The notes: generated by a model from the sequence alone, not told the origin. Shown: positions 1 through 10,618, numbered from the stretch's first letter. The stretch: DNA of 64,000 nucleotides from Flectonema sp. DT1601 (GCA_964019425.1 OZ025816.1:868001-932000), one strand, 5' to 3'. Program-made: numbers and translations.

Positions 1-354
1 CTAGATTTAGGGGAATTGTATCCCTTCCCAATCCCTAATAGTGCACCCTCCCCTTCTTAGATATATGTACCGTAATTGCATTCCTATTTGGCTTCCTTTT
101 TTTCTTCTCTCAACTCTAATAGACCTGCTAGAGAATTGTTCATTTGTTGGTTGTTATTATTTTATTCTATTCTTTTATTTCTCTCAGTACAAAAAAGAAA
201 TTTAAAAAAAAAAAAAAAAAAAAAAAACATCCTTCGAAGGAATACATCGATACAGACACTGTTTAGTAGTTTTGTTTGGTTTTTGTGGTTCAAAAAAAAC
301 TAATAAAATTGTTGTTCTTCTTTCTTATCACTCAACACAGCAGGTATATTTCGG
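1..354. other. AT-rich spacer at the window edge
   Basis: No coding region is supported here. The stretch holds an A-run of about 28 near 200-227 and a pyrimidine-rich AG acceptor (CACTCAACACAG, ending about 340) shortly before the first start codon. The one open frame in it has no ATG and is mostly homopolymer. Confidence 0.7.
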
Positions 355-1299
355 ATGAATATCCAACAAAAACTACTGCAGAAGGCAAACCAAGGAGCGG
401 GATTAAAACGCTCAAAGACGGGTGGTAAGAAGTCAGGAAAAAAAGACACAGCGAAGAAAGAAAAATCAAAAGCAAGTTCTGTGGAAGTAGGTGTGAGTCC
501 GTTTCCAATACCGTGGAAATGTACGGCAGAGAGAAAGCGACAAAAGGTTGAAGCAGCGTGTAAGGATTGTGGAGTTGAATTAGCGATGTCTGACTTCGAT
601 GAACCGAAATTATATTTTCAATGTATCACCTGCTCAGTTGCCGCAAATGACGTCTCTCTGTTTTGTAACAACTGCCAAGAAGATCATCCACAGCGACATC
701 CGAGTAAAACAATAATACTTTGTTCACTTTGTGGTAGTATACATCCTCCAATAGAAACAATGTGTGAGAGTTTATGGTGTCAGAGTTGTGGAGTTCAATC
801 ACACGTCGGAACTTGTAATGCTAAAATGACCAGTTGCGATATCTGTGGATCGTATTGCGATCATTCTACACCACACTGTCCAAGCATTAGATGCCCTACT
901 TTACCAACTGCAATAAAAACAGCTGTGTCAAATAGTACTGCCAAGGAACCAGTCACGAGATATATATCAAAACTATCATCTGATTCTTTCTTGGATTTCG
1001 TAACCAACGGAACACAGATTGAAATACCAAAACAAGATGAGAACAATATCCAAACAGCTATTCAACAACCCGCAATGAAAGACGAATTATTAAAACCTGA
1101 TTGGCTTATTTGTGGTACCTGCAACCAACCAGGTCACTTAATGTGTAACGGAAGAGGTGATCTTTATGATAGGAAGTCGCCTTGGAATATTACCAAAATT
1201 CAATGTACAAAGTGCCAACAATCAACACATGTTACATCACAGTGTGGTATAAGAGGAAATCGATTGTTTGGAATTACGCAGCAATCCATGTCTCTGTAA
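355..1299 (+). CDS. Multi-zinc-knuckle protein (Air2/ZCCHC7-like array)
   Basis: Intact 314-residue protein with a Lys/Gly-rich basic N-terminus (about residues 15-45) followed by a dense run of Cys/His pairs. Short CxxC motifs recur from about residue 69 to 175 (CKDC, CITC, CNNC, CSLC, CQSC, CDIC). The C-terminus carries CGTC at 253-256, and CTKC at 284-287 begins a textbook C-x2-C-x4-H-x4-C zinc knuckle. CQSC followed by H and C is nearly canonical. Zinc knuckles of this kind bind single-stranded RNA. A chain of degenerate knuckles resembles Air1/Air2/ZCCHC7, the RNA-binding subunits of the nuclear TRAMP complex; that identity is inferred from spacing only. A B-box or ZZ-like finger in the first half is an alternative. 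The start follows a CAACACAG acceptor by about 15 nt. No intron is apparent. Confidence 0.75.
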   Translation: MNIQQKLLQKANQGAGLKRSKTGGKKSGKKDTAKKEKSKASSVEVGVSPFPIPWKCTAERKRQKVEAACKDCGVELAMSDFDEPKLYFQCITCSVAANDVSLFCNNCQEDHPQRHPSKTIILCSLCGSIHPPIETMCESLWCQSCGVQSHVGTCNAKMTSCDICGSYCDHSTPHCPSIRCPTLPTAIKTAVSNSTAKEPVTRYISKLSSDSFLDFVTNGTQIEIPKQDENNIQTAIQQPAMKDELLKPDWLICGTCNQPGHLMCNGRGDLYDRKSPWNITKIQCTKCQQSTHVTSQCGIRGNRLFGITQQSMSL

Positions 1300-1550
1300 A
1301 GATAGTAGTGTAGGCACCTGATTCTCAGAAAATATATATTCCGAACAAAACAGTCGTGTTGCAGTAGTTTTTGTTGTTCTTATCGTTACTTTTAGTACTC
1401 AGCAACCATGAGGTAGATTAGGTACCCTCATGTTAATCACTATATTAGTGAAGTCTCTGTTTGTGTAACCTGTTTAATTTATTACCCTCCACAACACACA
1501 CACAGGTCTAAGATATAAAGTATCGTTTAATTATATCTACAGAACCTGCT

Positions 1551-2702
1551 ATGCGAAACTTATTAATTCATTTCCTTCAACTAGGCAGCCAAAACATGAC
1601 CGTTGCCGTTCACCCGTTAATCCAACGACTGCTTGGAGAGAATAGCAAGTCTAAGGTCATTTTGAGTGGCTATGTTGAGAAGGTTTCTATAGGACTACTG
1701 TGGGAATCAACACAAACGAGATTAATAGTTGTGACTCCAACAATGTTATTTGTTGTTGAAGATGGTCGCCCAGGAAGGGTTACCCGTGTAATCGATCTTG
1801 AGGAAGTTGTTCAGTTGATGTACGACCCTCGAAGAAGTGAACTACTCATAATGCTCGATTCACAAGCAGAAGCTGACTTGGTTGTGCAATTACACTCCGA
1901 CCGCAGGAATAGCTGGCCGGGACCTAATCAATTCGCGATGGAGCTAATGCGTGTCGTTAATGAAAGGAGAGGAGAGTTTCGTGAGGTAACTGTGAGCACA
2001 AAAAAAAGGATGAGGAAATTAATGAAAAAAGAAGGACAGCGAGGAATCATGAAATCCAATCCAAAAGGTAAGCTGCGGCAGGTACTTAATAAAGAACGCA
2101 TGGAACAGTCTAAGAAGAGACAATTGCTCCAACAGCAACAGCAACAGCAGCAACAACAACAACAGCAGCAGCAACAGCAGCAGCAGCAACAAGAACAGCA
2201 ACAACCACCTCCACAACAAGAACAGCCACAGCCACCACCACCACAGCAAAGGCAAAATGAAGTTATGTTGGAAAAGATCAGTAGCGGTAGTAGTGATCGA
2301 GAGCCTTATGAGAGAGAAGGTTACCCACCGCTGCCTCCACAGTCACCAGCAACATGGACAACAGGTTCACCCAGAGGAGTTCAGATGTCTGGTTATAATG
2401 TAGTTGAGGGTACTTCTGTTACGGCATCTAATGATGCAGCTTCTTCATCTTATGAATGGGTACCTGGACATCCTCCTCCATCATCACAGTCTCGTAATAA
2501 ATTCTTTAACAACGATTCTATTGACGATGGTTTCACTCACGAGAGAGAACGTTATATAAAAGAAGTTTCTCAAGTGTCGGGTGTCCCAGTTGATGCAATT
2601 ATGACGATAGCATGTCAGAATCATATTAATCAATCTGACAACATGGGTTCTGTAACACTCAACCTTAGAAGAGGATTACCGCCACCACCTATATTTTATT
2701 AA
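1551..2702 (+). CDS. PH-like domain protein with polyglutamine tract
   Basis: Up to 383 residues. The first 135 residues alternate short beta-like strands and end in a helix with a conserved Trp, a pattern fitting a PH-like fold, although no family signature is certain. A basic segment (residues about 145-190) leads into 21 uninterrupted glutamines and then a Gln/Pro-rich stretch. The last 60 residues form a small predicted helical module (VSQVSGVPVDAIM), possibly UBA-like, ending in a proline run. Two starts are possible. ATG 1551 follows the acceptor ATATCTACAG, while ATG 1596 (residue 16) follows a second pyrimidine-rich acceptor at about 1575-1588 and would remove a hydrophobic 15-residue leader. 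I keep the longer form but consider the shorter equally likely. Function unknown. Confidence 0.75.
   Translation: MRNLLIHFLQLGSQNMTVAVHPLIQRLLGENSKSKVILSGYVEKVSIGLLWESTQTRLIVVTPTMLFVVEDGRPGRVTRVIDLEEVVQLMYDPRRSELLIMLDSQAEADLVVQLHSDRRNSWPGPNQFAMELMRVVNERRGEFREVTVSTKKRMRKLMKKEGQRGIMKSNPKGKLRQVLNKERMEQSKKRQLLQQQQQQQQQQQQQQQQQQQQQEQQQPPPQQEQPQPPPPQQRQNEVMLEKISSGSSDREPYEREGYPPLPPQSPATWTTGSPRGVQMSGYNVVEGTSVTASNDAASSSYEWVPGHPPPSSQSRNKFFNNDSIDDGFTHERERYIKEVSQVSGVPVDAIMTIACQNHINQSDNMGSVTLNLRRGLPPPPIFY
2130..2192 (+). repeat. CAA/CAG tract encoding 21 glutamines
   Basis: Mixed CAA and CAG codons, in frame inside the PH-like protein. The impure codon mix suggests selection on the peptide or an old expansion rather than a fresh slippage event. 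Its reverse complement produces a spurious poly-leucine frame. Confidence 0.95.
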
Positions 2703-3660
2703 GGAACTGAATTGGTCTTCCTTTCCGAGAATTATAGCACTCAACCTATACAGGCTATATCGATTCCTTGTTCTTTTTTAAACATAAATTCCCCTTTTGA
2801 CAGTTTTTTACAAGAGGACCTTTTTTTCAATTATATATTTCGCGTAAGGTGGTGACTTGTCACACCCACGAAGTCCATTGTATGAAATGGAATAAGTTAA
2901 GGTAAGATACTGCAATACTTGGAGTTGTTTTCTCCTTTAGTTCTACAGTTGCCTCGTCACTGCACTGAATTAAAAGAATAAATCAATCGGTATATTCTTA
3001 CTATAGACTCTCTGACTGGTGGTTAGTGCCTGAGCGTGCTTTCTCAGATAGCATTCAATCAAAACAAGTTAACGCGATAATAATCTGCTTCTTCTTTTCT
3101 TCACCCGTTCTGATTATGTTATTCTTTCTCTCTCTCTCTCTGTGCCTCTCGTACTTATCATCAGATTACAGTATTGTAGTCTGCCTGTTAGTGCCGTCGG
3201 TATTCATAGTGGGAATTCCAATTGCGAAGACATTCAATATGAGTGTCTTCTGTTGTTATTTCTCGTCCAAAAACCAGTTTTAGTTAACTAGTTTTCTATT
3301 CACACATTAGTGTTACAATGTGTGGTGATCCTTCTATTACTTCTTTTGATTCTAATGTTTTAGTGAGGTTTTTGCATCCGGGGCAGAGTTTGATTCTGTT
3401 TTCTTCCATGTGTGGCGTTTTTTTTTTTGACAGTTTAGATAATTTTATACCCCTGTAAGTGATTTATTTCCTTTAGTTTGAAGGGGGTGCTGTAACTGTT
3501 GATTCAATTATGTTTTTAGTGATTTGTGTTTAGATAATATTTACGATCAATTTTGTGTTGTGTGGTAGAAGTACAAACTTCGTGACGGACTTGTTCAAGA
3601 GCTTTGCTTTTAACGATCGATGAGTTTTTTTTTTTTTTTTGAAAAACTTAATAAAATATT
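2703..3660. other. Intergenic spacer left of the piggyBac element
   Basis: No ATG-initiated frame with coding character was found. It contains a CT-rich run near 3127-3143, several isolated T-runs and acceptor-like sequence (CTTTAGTTCTACAG near 2935-2948) with no following gene. It ends in the A/T-rich sequence that abuts the transposon's TTAA. Confidence 0.65.
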
Positions 3661-3664
3661 TTAA

Positions 3665-3678
3665 CCCTTACACCACCG
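3665..3678 (+). repeat. Left terminal inverted repeat of the piggyBac element
   Basis: CCCTTACACCACCG directly after TTAA; a perfect match to the reverse complement of 5395-5408. Confidence 0.95.
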
Positions 3679-4182
3679 TAAGAACCCCCAAAACAACGGG
3701 TCCAAAATTTTACTGTTTTTTCAAAAAGAGAAAAGGTACCCCCCCAGAAAACCTATGTACCAAACAGGACACAACTACTCCTACGGGTCAATAGCACCTG
3801 TCACCCACACACCTAACGGTGCGTACCTTGGTGCGTTGTTGCACATTCAGCAGAACTAACAAAGTCGGCAGTGTCGCAATAACGTACTCAACGGTTTCCA
3901 TTCATAGCAGCTGCATGTTATTCCCTTCCCGTATTTTGAAAGGGATGATGTTTCTGCGCAACATCATGTCAGAGGGAGCCCAAGTAAAGAGAATGCCAAA
4001 TCACGGCCGATATTAAATCGAAAAATCAGATTTTTCCCTGTTTTTTGAGCTTGTAAAAGCCCTCTGTGGTCGCGGAAAATACACAAACAACCCGCATCAT
4101 GGCACAGCAGGTTCAGACACACAGGAGGATTACCGCATCGGGGTTGATAAGCTCGAAAAATACAAATAACATCGATCCCAGA

Positions 4183-5202
4183 TCATGGAACTTCATTAGT
4201 AACAGTGCAGCTACTTAGATCAGACCGTGTTGGGCTGGATCTATAAACTTCCACCTCTTTACCCCACCAGCCTGGCATACTGGATTTTTGGGAAGTTGGC
4301 GGTTTAGGAACATCACAAGGAATTTTGTAGTTTTGGAGAATGTGATACCTTTTGAAATATGGGTAAGCACAAAGCGCTTGGTTGCATCGCTCACAGTAAT
4401 CTAGTGATTGTGCGCGCTTTGCGCGAACTGCACACTGACGAGCCTTTTCCATCTTTCCGGGGTAGTGTCCCAAAGCTGGCTTGAGGCGATCAGGGATTGA
4501 TACTGATTGTGGAGAAGGCGGTACTGATGGTGTTATTAATAGTGTTGGTGCCGCTCTGGTACGTTTAAATGTACCTAAGCTGCCCAAAACAAAGCCAATT
4601 TGAAGGATAAGAATCTCTTGCTTCTCCAGCCAGATTCACTACTATCCGTCCAAATTCCACCATGCCCACGTCGCATCAGGATAAAGGAATTCAAAATACA
4701 CGTCTCCACTTCGGATCCTCATGCTCGGGAGCAGGTAATATCGCAGAGAAGTGTAAGTTCCTCAGTATTTCGGCAAAGCGATTACGTGAAAACACTTGCG
4801 GAAAGAACAACAGGGGGGGTCAACAGCATGTCATTCAAACCCCAGGAATCCCCTAGGTTAGATTTTATTGGGAGGCGCGTCAGTAGTGTTGTGCCAACAA
4901 AGGCCCTTCGCTCCTGCGTACTGGTTTTAAATTTCCTTCCCCTCTGTGAGGCATAGACCTCAGAGTTTTTCTTCATCAGCTGGAAAACTGACTATCCGAA
5001 GAAAAACTCAAAAACCTGCAGCTCCGACTTGCGTGCAACTCTAATCTTTAACGTTTCTTGGAAACGCGTTTTTATTCTTGGTAACCCTTGTTACCTCCCC
5101 TCCCCATTTGGAGTCAGATACTTCGTCAAGTGACGAATCGGAGCACACCGACGATGGATTAACAAATACTGTTGCATCCTCATCAGAACTGTGGACCGAC
5201 AT
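4183..5202 (-). pseudogene. Degraded piggyBac transposase (DDE_Tnp_1_7 type)
   Basis: Minus-strand remnant. The N-terminus starts at 5202 with an acidic Ser/Asp-rich leader (MSVHSSDEDA), typical of the family, and runs to a stop at 5041. The next piece (4976-4782) has a SEVYASQ motif, the counterpart of the family's TNxYAxQ, then an ERRAFVG segment and SWGLND, matching the N-terminal part of the transposase domain. A change of frame near 4780 separates this from RNRFAEILRNLHF, the family's conserved RF-x3-LR-x-LHF helix. The catalytic core with its aspartates is then absent. The last piece (4587-4183) carries GHYPGK and CERCNQALC followed by FKRYHILQNY, the Cys-rich C-terminal finger. The product cannot be an active transposase. 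Confidence 0.85.
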
Positions 5203-5394
5203 ATTTCCCAAGTTGATTTTGGCCAGCTTTAGCAAATGGAAAATTTACCATTTAATAAAAACTATTGCGGCGCAACACGTAAGGAACATAAAAGACATCT
5301 CAATAATACCTCTCCCGTGAAATCGTTGTACTCAGAAATGCAAAATTTTCACTTAGCAAAAAAAAATTTTTTTTTCAGACTGATATATCAGCTC

Positions 5395-5408
5395 CGGTGG
5401 TGTAAGGG
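5395..5408 (-). repeat. Right terminal inverted repeat of the piggyBac element
   Basis: CGGTGGTGTAAGGG directly before TTAA; a perfect inverted copy of the left end. Confidence 0.95.
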
Positions 5409-5412
5409 TTAA

Positions 5413-7117
5413 TCATTTTTTTTTTTTTTTTTTTTTGAATTTTTCACTTTTAGCATCAGACAAATGCGATCTCGGAGTGTGTTCCGACGAGCGGAATTAT
5501 CAGCAGAAGAAGAAGAAGTCTACTTGTTGTCTTTAATTTCTTCACTATTATTTTTTTATTATGTTTTTTGAAACTCTCTCTTATTATTTCTAATAGCAAC
5601 CAGGGGAAAAACAAAGGAGGAATTTAAAAAAAAAAAAAAAAAAAAAAAAAGATCTTCCACCCCAACGTGTTGCTTTTTTTCTGTTTATGTAAATGTGAAT
5701 ATTTGTTTCTTTTGCTATTCTTTGAGTGATCAGTTTTCACAGATAAAAGGGACCTCTCTCTAAGGTGAGCATTGGTTCGCTTTCTTTGATACACTTTTAC
5801 TATCAGTAAGAAAAATAAGGGAGATAACTTTCCCTGGAAACCACAGCAGGGATTCCTTTGTAATCTATTTTATCTCTGCAAATACGTTAGTGTTGCAGTA
5901 TTTTAAATAACAGGATTGTCAATCAAAGTGTTTGTAGTTCTTTTTAATGTCCAGCATTACTACACAAGTCGTCATCTTCCTTAATGTGGAGTGAGTAGAA
6001 CATAACAAGTGTGGTGTGCTTGGAACCAATCTAATAAAAGATCTCAGAAATGCTTTTATGTGATCCGGAATACTGTTTCGTAATTTGTGTTATTATTTTT
6101 TAAGTATTTTCTTTTGTTGATTTGTACCTACGCTAGGATAAGTCTCTGCGACGTTGGTCAAAGCCTGAGTTACAACACCAATCGATACCGTGGGTTCATT
6201 GTTCCCTGAATAGCAGTTTCTGCTTTAAGGAGATTCATTTTTCCAATTTTTTCAACCCGTTACCAATTAACTAAAAAGGGGAGCCTATTCTTCAAAACAT
6301 TGTTTGATTTCATGTCCGTTAGTTGTTGACCCAGTAGGTCAACAGAAGCCTCTTTCTCTAAGTTGACTGTCTGTTATCAATTTGTTGAATGGTATCCGTG
6401 TCGAATCGTTCTTTCTATTGTGATATCCGAATATTGTGTTTTGTTATGTTCTTGAGAATCCTATTTCTTTTTTTTTTCATCGTCGTGGAGTTGGTTCAGT
6501 TTTTGTAGCAAAATAATTTGTGAATTTGAACCCCGACCTACACATCACATGTTCCTATTCACTAACGGGTACTTGGCTACGCGGTTGGTGGGCGTGAGAA
6601 GATATACGAGTCTTATTTATTTTTTACTCTAATCTTCCTGTTGTCAGTTTCTGTTAGCTATTAACGACATCGGGGAATTTATCATTTCGTTTGACGTTGG
6701 CGCTCAGGGAATTGGTGGAGTAGTCACTTCCAACAGGAAGTTCAACTTATTTACTCTTCCCTTCCATCGGAATTGGAACGTGTGTGAGCTGTCGCATATA
6801 TTTCAAGCTCTCTAAACAGACAGCGAAGGAAAGTTCCTTCGATACTCTTATTTGTGTTCTAACAGATTTAAGAAGACCTGCTTCTCATTCGAAAAACGTC
6901 ACGAAGTTGTTGAAGCAATTGTTCGCTCGTATTTTTCAGAATAATATCATGAATCTTGTCTTTACTACTACAGCTTTATATTAACTATGTGATTGTGAGA
7001 ATATCTGGGTGTGTGTTTCACTTACCACTAGAGGTCTTGTATTTAATTAATAAGTAGTTATTAGTATAGAGTATATCGAGTGATTATATTATTTCGTCCC
7101 CAGAAATATCCAACAAA
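5413..7117. other. Long intergenic spacer before the S10 carboxypeptidase
   Basis: No supported gene. It contains a T-run right beside the transposon (from about 5417), an A-run at about 5627-5650 and scattered short frames without coding signature. The last 30 nt hold a clear pyrimidine-rich acceptor (ATTTCGTCCCCAG) for the downstream gene. Confidence 0.65.
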
Positions 7118-8611
7118 ATGTCCGCGATGATGCTCTGCAGCATGGCTGCTGCAGCTCTTGCTGATGTCCCTCCAACTCGATTTGAAGTGAAGTCCCTTCC
7201 AGGATGGACTGGTCCTCTTCCATCGAAGATGTACACAGGATTCGTTGACGCTGGTCCTCCACCAAGTGGAAAGGGAGAGATGTACTTCCACTACCTCATG
7301 TACGAGGCTGAGAGTGACCCTGCTAACGCCCCAACTGTCTTCTGGTACAACGGAGGTCCAGGAGCATCCTCTTTGTTCGGAATGTTCCAGGAATTGGGAC
7401 CTCTATTCTTGAACGTTGACTCTGAGAGCAGTGCGACCTACAACAAGACTGGAATTCCAGAGCCACAGTACAACCCACACACCTGGTCGAAGAAATTCAA
7501 CCTCTTCGCCATCGACAGTCCTGCCCCTGTTGGATTCTCGTACTGCACTGAGTTTGGACCATCGGGAGGTGGTACCTCATGTGGACCATGGAAGGACACC
7601 GACGTGTTCAAGGCCAACCACAAGGTCGTGACCACTATCATGAACGAGATCTTCCCTGAGCTGAAGAAGAACGAATTATACATCACTGGTGAGTCTTACG
7701 CCGGAGTCTACGTACCGGGTCTCATCAACGAGCTCATTGACGACATGCAGGGACTCAACCTGAAGGGATACGCTGTCGGTGATGGTTGCATGGGAACTGA
7801 GGTGTGCTGCTTCAACCTTGACGCCCCACTCTTCACCTACCCAGGAACTTGGGGTGGACCATACTATGACATTGAGTTCTTCGCTGGTCACGGTCAGGTG
7901 TCGAACGAACTCTACAACGCCATCAGAGCTCAGTGCCCTGAGGCCAACCTTAGAAGTGGAAAGGGACTCTCTCCACAGTGCGAAGCGATGATCCAGCACA
8001 TGGGTAAGGAGATCGGAGGATTCTTCGTGTACGACTTGTTCGATGACTGTCCATCGAACATGATCAGCCACGGTCTTCACAAGAACCACGCCTCCAGACA
8101 GGCCCTCATGAACAGACTCAACGGAGCTGAGAACGACTACGCCTGTTCAGGTACCGCGATGACTGACTGGTTCGGAAGAAGTGATGTCAGAGCTGCCCTC
8201 GGAATTCCAGTTAACGACTTTTTCTTCAATGCCGACAACGGTCACGGTTTCAACTACACCTCAAACGTTAAGGACATTAGACCTATCCACGAGAAGGCTT
8301 ACAAGGCAGGTCTCCGTGTGTTGATCTACGAAGGAGACAGTGATGCTTCAGGTTTGAGTTCATTCGGACTTCAGGATGTGTACGTTGAGATGTGGGCCAA
8401 GCTCGGATTGAACCGTACCCAGACCTGGAGACCATGGACCTCTGATGGTAAGAAGAGAATGGCTGGATACGCCATGGAGTGGGAAGGTGGAAAGATTGCT
8501 CACTTAACAATCAGAGGATCTGGACACATGGTTCCTCTTAACAAGCCAATTCCATCATTTACCATGATCAATGCATTCGTTGCTAACTCTGAGTACCCAA
8601 AATACAACTAG
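7118..8611 (+). CDS. Secreted serine carboxypeptidase, peptidase family S10
   Basis: Intact, intronless, 497 residues, in the family's normal size range. The N-terminus (to about residue 16) reads as a short signal peptide, so the enzyme is probably vacuolar/lysosomal or secreted and removes C-terminal residues from peptides. The oxyanion loop is NGGPG at 78-82. The nucleophile is Ser193 in GESYAGVYVP. The acidic member lies in GDSD (Asp407/Asp409) and the histidine is His470 in GSGHMVP. The usual Cys after NGGPG (NGGPGCSS) is Ala here. Codon use differs from neighbouring genes, with strong preference for C-ending codons (AAC, GAC, TAC, TTC) and GGA, which suggests high expression. The start follows the acceptor TTTCGTCCCCAG by 16 nt. 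Confidence 0.95.
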   Translation: MSAMMLCSMAAAALADVPPTRFEVKSLPGWTGPLPSKMYTGFVDAGPPPSGKGEMYFHYLMYEAESDPANAPTVFWYNGGPGASSLFGMFQELGPLFLNVDSESSATYNKTGIPEPQYNPHTWSKKFNLFAIDSPAPVGFSYCTEFGPSGGGTSCGPWKDTDVFKANHKVVTTIMNEIFPELKKNELYITGESYAGVYVPGLINELIDDMQGLNLKGYAVGDGCMGTEVCCFNLDAPLFTYPGTWGGPYYDIEFFAGHGQVSNELYNAIRAQCPEANLRSGKGLSPQCEAMIQHMGKEIGGFFVYDLFDDCPSNMISHGLHKNHASRQALMNRLNGAENDYACSGTAMTDWFGRSDVRAALGIPVNDFFFNADNGHGFNYTSNVKDIRPIHEKAYKAGLRVLIYEGDSDASGLSSFGLQDVYVEMWAKLGLNRTQTWRPWTSDGKKRMAGYAMEWEGGKIAHLTIRGSGHMVPLNKPIPSFTMINAFVANSEYPKYN

Positions 8612-9484
8612 ACTGTTGTGTTTTAACATTTCTCAAAATATATAATTGAGAAATTATTTAAAATATTTTTCTCACTCCCAAATAATTCCCCTCTTTCTTT
8701 CTTTTTTGTTTTCCTCTCGAAAGTTGTGAGGTACTGTTTACGCAGCTACCCGAGTGTGACAGGAGTGTTCCGTGTGCCTGAATGTTTGTTTTTCGGAGGT
8801 AAGCTTGTTACGGTTTCATACCTACTGATGTTCTCTTAAGTTTCACTTCAGAGAATGTCGGTCAAGTCTGCATTTTTATTTTTTTGTTTCCATTTGTTGT
8901 TGTTGTTGATCTCTATATTTAATTGTTTCATTGCATTCTCTTCATCCTTAACAAACATTGAGAAAATAAAACGAACCTATACACAGCTGTGGGTGGCAAG
9001 TCACAGTTTTATCATCGGTGTTTCAGCACCTCCATTAAGCTAGTTGTGCCAGTCTGGTTGACGCTTGTTTTTAACGCAATTCCAAAGTGTTTTTGATTTC
9101 GTTATGATGTTTAGCATTCTCTACTTGAAGTCGTTAGCTTTTGAAGATGAAATAAATGTAGGGAGGTTAGAAAAGAAAAGAAGAAAAAAAAATCGGGATG
9201 GGGGGAAAAAAAAAAAAAAAAAAAAAAAGAAAGTAATTAAAACTCCCCGTTAAAACATTCCCGTCGTCCCATTCCCAGCAATATACTCGACCGTATTCCC
9301 TGGCTCAAATAAACGTTGATGAATGGGGTTCCAGTTAGTTGGTGTATTGACTTCGTGATATTGACTTCGTTACTTTACTTCAGGACAATACATTTGAGTA
9401 GTAAAAGTAGTTGCATTTTTCATTTATAAATGATTTTTCTTTAAATCCTTTTTATAGGAACAACCAACCTGTTAGTCACCCCAC
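8612..9484. other. Intergenic spacer
   Basis: No gene seen. It holds a purine-rich A-run near 9206-9228 and ends in the acceptor CCTTTTTATAG about 25 nt before the next start codon. Confidence 0.65.
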
Positions 9485-10326
9485 ATGGCGGTGGAAGAAC
9501 AGGGACTGGGTGTAGTATTCGCTGTTGCAGATGACGAAAACACCTGCAAACCCTTTGCTGGACTCGCACTGCTATCCCAAGTATGTGTTGAGGAACAGAT
9601 CCCAGGAACACATTTAATAAATAGCGCAAGCACTGCACCTGCGTGTAAACGTGTAGGGCTACGCAAACCACGAAATGAAGAGCGAGAAAAGATAACACTA
9701 CTAAAGGAACCAGAAAAGGAAAGTTGTCGAAGCGCATACTTGTACTATTCTTCAGAGTACGGAGCAAAACCTAATTCCGTATTAACCAGACAGCTACCTG
9801 AGAGGGTAGGTGATTATTCTCTATCAGAAATAGACTGCACTGGCAATTTTATTGGGGACAAGGGTCTCTTGGCACTGCTCGAAGTTGTTAAGCTCTGCAC
9901 TCCTTGTCGTAAATTACTATTACCCGATAATGGCATTCGTAATGCAGGCGTTGAATGCATCGTTCACATGACACTAGAACACCCCTCCCTCTCTGTAATT
10001 AATCTCTCCAACAACAGAATAACTCTTGGTGCTGGTAAAGTATGTAAACAACTGTTTTACTTATGGGAATCCGTTTTAAAAAAAGAAAATGTTCAACATA
10101 AGAAAATCAACCAGGTGCTCCAAGAACTAGCTAGTAAGAATCCAACGGTAAGAGAAATCAACGTAGTAGGAACTAGAATAGATCCACAGCTTCAGGTACT
10201 TATATTTATTTATTTGCTTTCTTTTTTTTGCAACTCGATTAACTGTATCGCTATAACAATTCTAATTGAAAAACACAGGACCGAATCCAAGCAAGAGTAA
10301 GAAACAACATTGAGAGAAACATGTAG
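9485..10326 (+). CDS. Small leucine-rich repeat protein, two exons
   Basis: Exons 9485-10195 and 10279-10326 give 252 residues; the 83-nt intron (GTACTT..AACACAG) is phase 0. The second half has ribonuclease-inhibitor-type LRRs: IDCTGNFIGDKG, LLLPDNGIRNAG and VINLSNNRITLGAG, each near 28 residues, plus a final INVVGTRID. Such repeats normally form protein-binding surfaces; in protists many sit in cytoskeletal or axonemal proteins, but nothing here decides the partner. The tail after the splice is a short basic helix (RIQARVRNNIERNM). Without splicing the frame would run into a hydrophobic intron-encoded tail, so I favour the spliced form. Confidence 0.8.
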
Positions 10327-10585
10327 CACGACCTCACATCATTGCGTGAGAACACAAGTGTTGGTTAGAGGTCACCACGTGAAACGAGCACATCACATCA
10401 TCGATTGTCGTCGGTATTATAAAAGTAGACTTCATACACACCGCTAGCTGTGAACTGATTGACATTTTTGCTTCAAATAGTTTGGCGGCAGTCTTAGTTG
10501 CGTATTATAATGTAAACGAACTGTTTTTTTTCCCTACACGTTAAGTAGACTTCGTATCAATGCTTAACACTGGAGAGACGAATCT

Positions 10586-10618
<33 letters not shown>

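Larger units (their letters stand above)
3665..5408 (-). mobile_element. piggyBac DNA transposon, internally deleted and inactive
   Basis: A 1744-bp element flanked by TTAA on both sides (3661-3664 and 5409-5412), the hallmark target duplication of the piggyBac superfamily. It starts CCC and ends GGG, with perfect 14-bp terminal inverted repeats (CCCTTACACCACCG at the left; its reverse complement at 5395-5408). The minus strand carries recognisable pieces of a piggyBac transposase, with most of the catalytic middle missing. Full-length relatives are usually around 2.3-2.5 kb or more, so the loss fits. The region left of the transposase end (3679-4182) has no recognisable gene. Perfect inverted ends suggest the ends stayed mobilisable in trans until fairly recently. 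Confidence 0.9.

Noticed and set aside
2019-2255. Minus-strand poly-leucine frame
   Set aside because: It is the reverse complement of the glutamine tract.
3026-3283. Possible small membrane protein
   Set aside because: It has no ATG start and no good acceptor; its hydrophobicity comes from CT-rich simple sequence.
4600-4956. Plus-strand frame inside the piggyBac element
   Set aside because: It lies opposite the transposase remnants and has no motif of its own; the element's coding strand is minus.
7676-8089. Minus-strand frame opposite the carboxypeptidase
   Set aside because: Shadow produced by strong codon bias of the true gene.
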